DNA from: Thaumarchaeota archaeon UBA183
Lineage (GTDB): Archaea; Thermoproteota; Nitrososphaeria; Nitrososphaerales; UBA183
Direction of reading: 5' to 3'
Length of the DNA stretch: 6,593 nucleotides
Assembly (NCBI GenBank): GCA_002495205.1
Contig: DAEE01000057.1
Span: 2,432 to 9,024, forward strand
Shown piece by piece: positions 1 through 5,594 of this stretch. Below the pieces are notes generated by a model that worked only from the letters and a program-made list of their open reading frames with translations, had not been told where the DNA came from and did no database searches. Positions within the stretch are counted from its first letter, which is position 1. Every line of letters starts with the position of its first letter. The position numbers were made by a program, and so were the translations under genes.

Positions 1-393
1 TGGCACTCCCAACCGAAGCAGGGGCGAAGGGTGCTGGCGGGGACCTTCGTCCTCCAGGACCGGAGGAACGAGCAGAGTCTTTCCTTCGTCCCGCGCCGCG
101 TCCTCGTCAAGACAGCAGACTACGCCCGGCCGCGCGCTGGAAGGTACCCCTCCCCCGAGCTCGCCAAGGCGATTCTGGACGTCGTCGAGAGGTTCCCACT
201 CTCCACCCCGGAGTCCGTAGTCCAGTACGTGGCGCCTGACTTCCTGCCTGCTGACGCAAGCTCGACTCTTGCGAGCCTGGAGAAACAGGGGTGCCTTATC
301 CTCGAGCCGAAGGATTCGGGCTCAGGGCCCAAGGTGTTCGCCTTCACCCTCTCCGAGAAGGGGAGGGGGCTCCTGAAGGAGCTGAGAGGCTGA
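1..393 (+). CDS. Winged-helix-like protein, C-terminal part (5' end open at window edge)
   Basis: The frame is open from base 1 with no stop before the first possible start, a GTG at 31, so the gene probably begins outside the window; a start at GTG 31 (120 residues) is the alternative. The final ~80 residues look like a winged-helix fold: helices around SPELAKAILDVVERF and STPESVVQYV, a third helix ADASSTLASLEKQG, then two strands (CLILEPK, KVFAFTLSEKG) forming a wing, and a short closing helix GLLKELRG. The pattern 'short helix, LEKQG, strand, turn, strand, SEKGRGLLKEL' is common in archaeal wHTH proteins, some DNA-binding and some purely structural. The region before it (RRVLAGTFVLQDRR) is strand-like and basic. 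The TGA stop overlaps the ATG of the RadA-like ATPase gene by one base (TGATG), so the two are probably co-translated. No specific family was recognised; the DNA-binding role is inference. Confidence 0.6.
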   Translation, partial: WHSQPKQGRRVLAGTFVLQDRRNEQSLSFVPRRVLVKTADYARPRAGRYPSPELAKAILDVVERFPLSTPESVVQYVAPDFLPADASSTLASLEKQGCLILEPKDSGSGPKVFAFTLSEKGRGLLKELRG

Positions 394-1394
394 TGGAGCG
401 GATTCCTACCCAATGCAAGGCCGTGGATGAACTCTTGGATGGTGGCCTCGCCACTGGCACAATCACCCAGATCTTCGGGGAAAAGGCGCTTGGCAAGAGC
501 ATCTTCTCTCACCAGTCAGCCTGCTCCACGGTGGCTGGGGGCCACTCTGCAATAATCCTGGACACAGAGCAGTCCTACCCGAGCTACCTCCTCCCCTACA
601 GGCAGACGGGGATGAACAGGAGGTTCGGCAGGGAGATAGCCGCAGTCGAGCTCAAGCTGGAGCGGGTCACCAAGACCGCCGGCAAGAAGAAGGGGGCAAC
701 CCGGGGCGAACTCCTCACGGCCATAGGGGCCGCCCTGGACAGGCTCGGGGTCTCGTACACGGACGCGCACTTGGGCCCCATAGCCGACATACTCTGCCCC
801 ACCTTCACGGTCGAGGTCCCCACGAAAGACCCCTCTGTCTTCATCATCCAGACTCCGGAGGTCGTGGACCTCCTGAACCTCCACGGGGTCGACGCCAACA
901 AGGAGGTGTCGAACGGCGGGAGGGTCGAGCTTAGGCTGCGGCAGACTCCGACCTACGACTCGGTCCTGCACAGCATTATCCGGGAGACCGGCGCCAGGCT
1001 CCTCGTCTACGACTCCATCTCCGCCCCGTTCAAGTCGTCCTTCCCCAGCACCCAGGACCTGCCGGCCCGGAGCGCAGGCCTGGCGATGGTCCTCTCCCAC
1101 GCCCAGAGGCTCTGCGTCGAGTTCGGGATTGCGGTCCTCGTAGTGAGCCACGTCTCCATAGACCCGATCAAGGCCTGGAACCGCAGGCCCTACGGTGGCG
1201 TCATCCTAGGACACGAAGCAAAGTTCTCCCTCGAGCTCACGAAGAGCACGGCCAAGCGAAACGGAGATGCGGAGGCGGAGAACCCCGACGAGATGTCCGA
1301 CAAGGGGAGGGCCTTCTGGGTGGCTCGCCACCCCGCCCTGGAGGAGTACTCCAAGTTCGGCTTCGCATCTATAGACGAGGAGGGATTCCACTGA
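393..1394 (+). CDS. RadA/RadB-like RecA-family ATPase with large internal insertion
   Basis: A 333-residue P-loop ATPase of the RecA/RadA/RadB/KaiC group. It opens like RadB, without a helix-hairpin-helix domain: IPTQCKAVDELLDGG, then Walker A GEKALGKS (29-36), strand plus DTE (57-59), Walker B LLVYDS (203-208, D207), a long helix and strand FGIAVLVVSHVS (244-255), and the L2/C-terminal pattern PYGGVILGHEAKFSLEL (266-282), which parallels the 'P.GG.i.aH.a.f...L.K' of RadA. RadB is usually about 220-240 residues; here roughly 100 extra residues lie between DTE and Walker B, including a basic stretch KTAGKKKG (94-101). ATG 393 is chosen because it overlaps the upstream TGA and the protein then starts at the RadB position; AGAGG at 385-389 and GGAG at 378-381 are possible ribosome sites. 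It is probably a divergent RadA paralogue rather than the housekeeping recombinase. ATP binding is likely; recombination activity is not established. Confidence 0.85.
   Translation: MERIPTQCKAVDELLDGGLATGTITQIFGEKALGKSIFSHQSACSTVAGGHSAIILDTEQSYPSYLLPYRQTGMNRRFGREIAAVELKLERVTKTAGKKKGATRGELLTAIGAALDRLGVSYTDAHLGPIADILCPTFTVEVPTKDPSVFIIQTPEVVDLLNLHGVDANKEVSNGGRVELRLRQTPTYDSVLHSIIRETGARLLVYDSISAPFKSSFPSTQDLPARSAGLAMVLSHAQRLCVEFGIAVLVVSHVSIDPIKAWNRRPYGGVILGHEAKFSLELTKSTAKRNGDAEAENPDEMSDKGRAFWVARHPALEEYSKFGFASIDEEGFH
1377..1384 (+). promoter_or_regulatory. Shine-Dalgarno site for the membrane protein gene
   Basis: A GAGGAGGG run lies 9 bases ahead of the ATG at 1394, inside the 3' end of the ATPase gene. 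It supports the ATG that overlaps the TGA stop (TGATG) as the true start, and suggests coupled translation of the two genes. Confidence 0.6.
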
Positions 1395-2416
1395 TGGGTT
1401 GGAAAGCGAAGGTGATCGCTCTGCTGTTCGGCCTGGCCTTCATCGGCCTCGGCGCATGGCCCCTGGGCATCCTCTGCTTCCTCTACCTCTTCGCCGCAGT
1501 CAGGTCCCGGCGCCCGAAGCAGAGCGACCAGATGACCGGCACGAATCACCGCCTTTCCCTGCGGTCCGTCGCAGCTACCCTACTGTTCCTCCTCGGAGGG
1601 GCGGCCCTGGCGTCAGGCGGAGTCCTCTCACCTGTGGCCTTCTTCGGGGCCGGGGCCGTCGCCCTACTTTGGCCGTCGATTGTCTCAAGGCCCTGCCTCA
1701 GGGAGCTTGTCCCAGTCGCCGACTCCATACTCCTGAGATCGAAGTACCTCCCATTCTTCTGGTGCGCGGTGGCCGAGCTGAAGCCCGGGGCTGAGCAGTA
1801 TCCGATGGCAGCGTCATCCTTCTCGGGGACCCTGCTGATCTGCACGGACGCAGGAAGGACCTACTGCATCGCCTCCATCCGAGCCCTGCGGAGGCGCGAG
1901 GCTGAGCAGAAGGCTGTCGCAGACCTGCGATCCTGCGTCCCTACTGGCCGCCCGGGTGCTTACCTCCTCCCACTCGATTCAGCAGCCGCAGCCGAAGTGC
2001 TGCGAGTCAGGCTCTCGCCCTTGAAACTCCTATCAGGAGACTTGGCCAAATCGGCAGCGGGCCTTTCGGGCATCCTCCTTGTCGAGTCCGGCAGGGGGAT
2101 TGTCAGCCGGGCCTCGGCTTTCCGCGTCGAGGGCCCTTCGGCGGCCCCCTCCCTCCCCGACAGGCCGAAACGCCTTGACGTGCCCCCTCTGACCTGGGAG
2201 GTCTTCGAATCGGTGGGGAAGAGGACCCGCTGGCCTGACCCGGACAGGTTCTCCGACCTGCTCGACTCGATGCTCGCGACGAAGGGGGTCCCCCTTGCCG
2301 AAAGGGTCAACCAGCTCGAATCTTCCGGGGACCTCCTGAAGGTCCGCTCCCTGTCGGGGGAGGAGGTGCCAACAACCAGGCAGCAGTTCAGGGCGATAAT
2401 CTCAATCTATTCTTGA
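1394..2416 (+). CDS. Four-helix membrane protein with large soluble C-terminal domain, unknown family
   Basis: A 340-residue protein with two hydrophobic hairpins at the N terminus: about residues 5-20 and 22-36 (ending in the basic RSRRPK), then 57-75 and 79-97. The remaining ~240 residues are soluble and probably cytoplasmic, given the positive residues after the hairpins. The soluble part holds a strand-rich region (LVPVADSILLRSKYLPFFW, then SSFSGTLLICTDAG), a charged helix (ALRRREAEQKAVADL, 164-178), a proline-rich linker (248-266) and a C-terminal helical segment (282-315). The strand region after the membrane helices faintly recalls the N-terminal domains of TraC/VirB4-type proteins, but no ATPase motif is present, so this stays a guess. 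The ATG overlaps the TGA of the RadA-like gene and has a good Shine-Dalgarno site, so this is the third member of a coupled unit and a likely membrane partner of that ATPase. No family was recognised. Confidence 0.75.
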   Translation: MGWKAKVIALLFGLAFIGLGAWPLGILCFLYLFAAVRSRRPKQSDQMTGTNHRLSLRSVAATLLFLLGGAALASGGVLSPVAFFGAGAVALLWPSIVSRPCLRELVPVADSILLRSKYLPFFWCAVAELKPGAEQYPMAASSFSGTLLICTDAGRTYCIASIRALRRREAEQKAVADLRSCVPTGRPGAYLLPLDSAAAAEVLRVRLSPLKLLSGDLAKSAAGLSGILLVESGRGIVSRASAFRVEGPSAAPSLPDRPKRLDVPPLTWEVFESVGKRTRWPDPDRFSDLLDSMLATKGVPLAERVNQLESSGDLLKVRSLSGEEVPTTRQQFRAIISIYS

Positions 2417-2431
2417 AGTGCGCCAGCGCAA

Positions 2432-2437
2432 TTTATA
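2432..2437 (+). promoter_or_regulatory. Archaeal TATA box for the MFS gene
   Basis: A TTTATA hexamer, preceded by an A/G-containing stretch (GCGCAA) that could serve as BRE, sits in the 48-base gap after the membrane protein gene. Its centre is about 27 bases ahead of position 2461, so a transcript would start within a few bases of the TTG at 2465 and be nearly leaderless. This argues that the MFS gene is transcribed separately from the upstream three-gene unit. Confidence 0.6.
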
Positions 2438-2464
2438 ACGGCGCCCCGTCGGTCTCGACGAAAG

Positions 2465-3922
2465 TTGCAATCTACTCCAGTGGCGACCGCGCCCCCCACT
2501 TCCCAACCAGGGGCCGCCAACCACCAGCTCAGGGCGCTGCTTGCGATGGTGGGCGTCGCGCTCCTGCTCAACTACGTGGAGACCATGATCATACCGGGGA
2601 TTCCGATTATCAAGAATGATTTCTCGACCACCGAGAGCCTCACCGCCTGGATCATCTCCTCCTTCCTTGTAGTCGGAAGCGCGGTCTCTCCACTCTTCGG
2701 CAAGCTTGGGGATAGCTACGGGAAGAAAAGGATGTTCCTCATCGCGCTCGTCTTCTACACTGCAGGGGTGGGGATCGCCGGATTCTCGAATTCGATATAC
2801 TTCCTCATAGCCGCGCGCGCCGTCCAGGGGATTGGGTTCGCCATAGTCCCCCTGGCCTTGGCGATCATAGCCGAGACTTTTCCGAAGGAGCGGATTGCGA
2901 CCGCCCAGGGCGTGGTCAGCGCCACGTTCGCCATAGGTGCCGCCCTCGGCCTCATCATCGGCTCCTACGTCGTTCAAGACCTGGGGTGGCAGTGGGCTTT
3001 CCATTCCGCCTTCCTCCTCAGCATAGTCCTCTTCGCCGTAGTAGCCAAGTTCCTCCCATCGGGGCATCCCGGCACCAGGCTGAAGGTGGACTACGAGACG
3101 GTCCTGCTGCTGATGGCTGGTGTTTCTCTGATTCTGCTCTACCTTACCGAGGGCCCCTACATCGGATGGACGGACATCTACAACGTCGGCGCCCTGGTCG
3201 CAGGTGGCATCTTGACCGTGGCTTTCTTCGTGGCGGAAAGCACCAAGACCAACCCCCTGATACCCCTCCACCTCCTGAGGATTCGAAACGTCTTGGTGGC
3301 GAACCTCACGGGCATCCTGTCTGGGTGGGGGATGTTCATGCTCTTCATCGGGGTCATCTACTACACTGAAGCGCCGGTTCCCCCTGCCCCCACGGGCCTG
3401 GGGCTGGACGTGATATCAGCCGGGCTGACAATAGCGCCGGCCACCGTCGTGATGCTGGCGGGGGGTCCTGGGCTGGGCAGGCTCGTGGCCAGCAGGGGCC
3501 CAAAGCCTGCGATGATCCTTGGGGGACTGGTTGCGATAGCCGGCTTCTCGCTCTTTGTGTTCAACAGAGCCACGTCGACGGACGTCATGATCGACACCGC
3601 GGTCTCGCTGATTGGAGCCGTTGGAATCATAATCCCGATTGTGAACATGGTCAGCATCGCTCTTCCGCCTGAGACCGTAGCCACCGGCCTAGGTCTCAAC
3701 ACCATGCTCAGAAACATCGGTGGAGCCATTGGCCCGGTGATCGCGACCACCATCATGACAACGTACGCGGTCTCTGTCCCAACTCCAGGGGGAGTGCTCT
3801 CATTCCCGACGGCTGCAGCCTTTGATTATGTGTTCTACGCAGGTATAGCCTGCATGGTGGCTGTGGTGATCATATCGCTTGCGGGAAAGAACTACGTCTT
3901 CAGGAAGCAGAACACGGCCTAG
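2465..3922 (+). CDS. MFS drug/metabolite exporter, DHA2 (14-helix) type
   Basis: A 485-residue integral membrane protein with 14 predicted helices, the length and count of the EmrB/QacA-type DHA2 family of proton-driven exporters. TM1 carries the acidic motif region NYVETMIIPGIP (E39 where DHA2 proteins usually have Asp). Motif A, GKLGDSYGKKR (79-89), lies between TM2 and TM3. Motif B is RAVQGIG (118-124) in TM4. Motif C in TM5 is degenerate: GAALGLIIGS (158-167) has Leu where antiporters normally have Pro. GWQWAF (174-179) starts TM6, and a second-half copy of motif A is GRLVASRGPKP (338-348). Substrate cannot be read from sequence; toxic-compound or metabolite efflux is the family expectation. 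The start is uncertain: TTG 2465 fits a nearly leaderless transcript from the TATA box at 2432, while GTG 2480 (residue 6) would also keep every helix. The stop TAG lies inside a CTAG shared with the converging minus-strand gene. Confidence 0.9.
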   Translation: MQSTPVATAPPTSQPGAANHQLRALLAMVGVALLLNYVETMIIPGIPIIKNDFSTTESLTAWIISSFLVVGSAVSPLFGKLGDSYGKKRMFLIALVFYTAGVGIAGFSNSIYFLIAARAVQGIGFAIVPLALAIIAETFPKERIATAQGVVSATFAIGAALGLIIGSYVVQDLGWQWAFHSAFLLSIVLFAVVAKFLPSGHPGTRLKVDYETVLLLMAGVSLILLYLTEGPYIGWTDIYNVGALVAGGILTVAFFVAESTKTNPLIPLHLLRIRNVLVANLTGILSGWGMFMLFIGVIYYTEAPVPPAPTGLGLDVISAGLTIAPATVVMLAGGPGLGRLVASRGPKPAMILGGLVAIAGFSLFVFNRATSTDVMIDTAVSLIGAVGIIIPIVNMVSIALPPETVATGLGLNTMLRNIGGAIGPVIATTIMTTYAVSVPTPGGVLSFPTAAAFDYVFYAGIACMVAVVIISLAGKNYVFRKQNTA

Positions 3923-4866
3923 CTGCGGCCTCTTTCCCTGCGGCTCCTTCTTGCCAGCCAGACCCCCAGGCCCCCAAGCGCGACAGCGCCTGCCAGGGCA
4001 CCGAAGGCAATGACCTCCAAGCCAGCCGTGGGATCGCCCTGGACCCCCCAAAATCCGACGTACTCCCAGAAGTAGGAGCCGCCAGACCCAGCAGCCGCCG
4101 AGATGAACGAAGGCGGGCTAGTTCCCGAACTCCCGACGACGAACAGGGGGTTGTGCACCATGTCCCAGTCGCCGTAGAGGTAGCAGCCCCTGATGACCTC
4201 CTTCCCGTCGATGAGGATTGACCTGACTGTCAGGTTCCCCATGGCCTGAAACGTCGCAGGGGTCCTGGAATAGGACTCCAGGGCGAACACCTCCTGGTCC
4301 CCCGCCCTGAGCGCCGAAGCAAGGCCCGCCCCGAACGGACTCTCCAGGGAGGATCCAGTGTCCAGGTCCGTGACCCTGAGGCCCCATCCTCCTGACGAAT
4401 GGAAGATTGAAATCGAGACGTTGGCCCCTGGGCTCATCTCGGGCTCGCTTGCGTTGAGCACCCAGGTGTAGGTCGGGGTCCCGGAGTCGGCCCCGGTCAC
4501 TGACCACGCAAAGGCCGCCCAGCCCGTCCTATTCGGCAAAGCCCCCGCAGCCGCCTGCAGGACGGTCCCGTCGCTGGTCATTGTGGATAGGATGGCATAG
4601 ACTATCCGGTCGGGAGAGGCGATGTCGGGAAGCATCAGCGATGCAGTGACGTTCGTGACGGTCTCCCAACGCACCCCCCCGCCGCCGAGCACCCCTGCGC
4701 CCTCTGGGATTACCACCCCAAGGGCCCACGAAGAGTTGGGGTAGGCGGGCGACTGTTGCTGGGGGGCCCCGGCTGCCAGGGCTCCCTCGGAACCTGGGAG
4801 CAGGAGACAGGCAGACACGACGAACGCTAGTGCTGGTTCGAGCCAGCGTCTCAAGGGGAGGGCCAC
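3919..4866 (-). CDS. Secreted, C-terminally membrane-anchored beta-rich protein (possibly concanavalin/glutamic-peptidase G1-like)
   Basis: A 315-residue surface protein. It has a signal peptide (RR at 6-7, hydrophobic core ~11-24, likely cleavage near ALA at 29-31), a ~250-residue beta-rich ectodomain, and a C-terminal helix (~283-304) followed by a basic tail RRSRRERGRS that should stay in the cytoplasm. Six N-glycosylation sequons (N44, N72, N112, N138, N149, N211) all fall in the ectodomain, as expected for an archaeal S-layer-side protein. The order VLQAAAG (102-108), FAWSVTG, PGANVSISIFHSSGGWGLRVTD (around 146-167) and FALESYS (194-200) resembles the eqolisin/ConA-like sandwich, with Q104 and E197 as possible counterparts of the catalytic Gln and Glu; this is a by-eye match only. 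The GTG at 4866 is used because a TAG directly precedes it in frame; no Shine-Dalgarno site is visible. It overlaps the upstream membrane gene by 16 bases, so it probably depends on coupled translation. Confidence 0.75.
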   Translation of the reverse strand: MALPLRRWLEPALAFVVSACLLLPGSEGALAAGAPQQQSPAYPNSSWALGVVIPEGAGVLGGGGVRWETVTNVTASLMLPDIASPDRIVYAILSTMTSDGTVLQAAAGALPNRTGWAAFAWSVTGADSGTPTYTWVLNASEPEMSPGANVSISIFHSSGGWGLRVTDLDTGSSLESPFGAGLASALRAGDQEVFALESYSRTPATFQAMGNLTVRSILIDGKEVIRGCYLYGDWDMVHNPLFVVGSSGTSPPSFISAAAGSGGSYFWEYVGFWGVQGDPTAGLEVIAFGALAGAVALGGLGVWLARRSRRERGRS

Positions 4867-5363
4867 CTAGCGCGAACCATGGACAGGACCGCTAGGGCGG
4901 CGCCGATTATCGCGATGAGGACCAGCGTCGTGATAGGGTTCACGTACGGAGAGAGCAGGTCGTGGATGGCACCCGTGGTCGACCCCTGATAGGTGGCCGC
5001 GTACCCGCCCACAGCCCCGGCGACGCCCAGCAGAATGCAGCTCCCTGCGACGCCGACGGCCAGCATGACCAGGGCCGGATACATCAAGCGGTCGTCAACC
5101 GTCCGGCGCTCGTGAACCTCGACTGTCGTCAGGAAAGCGGACAGCGCCCCAAACCCCCCGATTCCGACCACCACGAACAGGACATAGGCCAGAATGAACC
5201 AGATTCCAGGGCCGCCGCCGACGATTATCGGTGGGAGGTACGAGAACGGCTGGAAGGGAAGGACGATCATGAGCGTCCACAGGATCGCGGCGAAGGTGCC
5301 GACATAGGCCGCGCCTCTGTAGCGCCTGTACCAGAGGGGCTTCGATCCTTCTAGCCTGGACGT
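4851..5363 (-). CDS. Small four-helix membrane protein, likely ACG start
   Basis: Conventional calling would start at the ATG at 5270 (139 residues), but the frame upstream reads as protein back to 5363: basic WYRRYRG followed by a hydrophobic helix AAYVGTFAAILWTLMIVLPF that the ATG would cut in half. Of the 20 codons just before the ATG, 18 end in G or C. No ATG, GTG or TTG exists in this extension before the in-frame TGA at 5372-5374. An ACG at 5363-5361 sits 7 bases after GAGGTG of a strong Shine-Dalgarno site and gives 170 residues. Helices then fall at about 17-35, 53-78, 95-122 and 141-162, with a charged loop TTVEVHERRTVDDR between the second and third. No family was recognised; the small size and glycine-rich helices suggest an accessory membrane subunit. 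It is first in a two-gene unit with the anchored surface protein. Either ACG is a rare start codon, or it is a mutation or read error of ATG. Confidence 0.7.
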   Translation of the reverse strand, partial: TSRLEGSKPLWYRRYRGAAYVGTFAAILWTLMIVLPFQPFSYLPPIIVGGGPGIWFILAYVLFVVVGIGGFGALSAFLTTVEVHERRTVDDRLMYPALVMLAVGVAGSCILLGVAGAVGGYAATYQGSTTGAIHDLLSPYVNPITTLVLIAIIGAALAVLSMVRARWPSP

Positions 5364-5367
5364 CCCA

Positions 5368-5376
5368 GATCACCTC
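5368..5376 (-). promoter_or_regulatory. Strong Shine-Dalgarno site ahead of an ACG codon
   Basis: The minus strand reads GAGGTGATC, complementary over nine bases to the usual archaeal 16S rRNA tail (GATCACCTC). It is followed by TGGG and then ACG, in frame with the membrane protein. No standard start codon stands at this spacing in that frame, so this site decides the proposed start at 5363. Confidence 0.6.
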
Positions 5377-5433
5377 GATTGTCGGCGAACGTTGCGACGG
5401 CTAGCACTCCCAACTGGCACCCGCACAGGTTAG

Positions 5434-5482
5434 GTTCCCAGGCACGCTATAAACGCGGGGGACGATTCTCCCCGCTGGGAAC
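5434..5482. repeat. Nested inverted repeats around the divergent TATA box
   Basis: An outer pair of 8-base arms, GTTCCCAG at 5434-5441 and CTGGGAAC at 5475-5482, encloses the TATA box at 5448-5453. An inner hairpin, GCGGGG at 5455-5460 and CCCCGC at 5470-5475, lies beside it and shares base 5475 with the outer arm. It could be an operator or an RNA hairpin, but short GC-rich repeats also arise by chance in DNA of this composition. Confidence 0.4.
5448..5453 (-). promoter_or_regulatory. TATA box, probably for the minus-strand surface module
   Basis: TTTATA on the minus strand (TATAAA on the plus strand), the same hexamer as the MFS promoter. Transcription would start near 5424 and leave a leader of about 60 bases carrying the Shine-Dalgarno site at 5368-5376. 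The sequence could also be read as a TATA box for the plus strand, starting near 5477 and leaving a ~118-base leader for the TFB-like gene; the minus reading fits the local consensus better. Confidence 0.45.
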
Positions 5483-5525
5483 AGGATTCCGCTGCGGATT
5501 TCCGGAGGCGAGGGGGTGGTTCACG

Positions 5526-5541
5526 CAAATGCGGGCATTTG
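5526..5541. promoter_or_regulatory. 16-base palindrome, candidate operator of the TFB-like gene
   Basis: CAAATGC GG GCATTTG is a perfect inverted repeat with 7-base arms and a 2-base centre, 53 bases ahead of the TFB-like ATG. It is unusually AT-containing for this DNA, and its size fits a dimeric wHTH or ribbon-helix-helix regulator. A weak TATA-like CTTAAT follows at 5552-5557, so a protein bound here would sit just upstream of that promoter. Confidence 0.45.
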
Positions 5542-5594
5542 TTCGGATTGGCTTAATGCCGTGAGCTTCCCCATGCTGTTGGTCAGGCACTCGA

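Noticed and set aside
291..392. N-terminal extension of the RadA-like ATPase to an upstream start at 291.
   Set aside because: It would overlap the winged-helix gene by about 100 bases with unconvincing residues; the ATG at 393 fits the TGATG junction and the RadB-like beginning.
516..1151. Minus-strand frame of 211 residues opposite the ATPase.
   Set aside because: Low-complexity charged composition and no motifs; the opposite strand holds Walker A and B.
2402..3271. Long minus-strand frame of 289 residues opposite the MFS gene.
   Set aside because: Composition (Gly, Arg, Glu, Asp, His-rich, no domain) is typical of an antisense shadow in GC-rich DNA; the plus strand encodes a clear 14-helix transporter.
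4790..4830. Lipobox-like VSAC (residues 17-20) in the surface protein.
   Set aside because: The hydrophobic core continues after the Cys (LLLPG), and an AxA-type cleavage site lies further on; the C-terminal helix already provides an anchor.
5095..5373. Minus-strand frame starting at GTG 5373, 92 residues, overlapping the membrane protein gene.
   Set aside because: It is rich in Arg/Pro with poor third-position bias, has no Shine-Dalgarno site ahead of its GTG (the GTG is itself part of the GAGGTGATC motif), and shadows the hydrophobic frame. A frameshift joining it to the membrane protein is possible but less simple than the ACG start.
5488..5498. TCCGCTGCGGA odd palindrome.
   Set aside because: Short, GC-rich and single-centred; expected by chance at this base composition.
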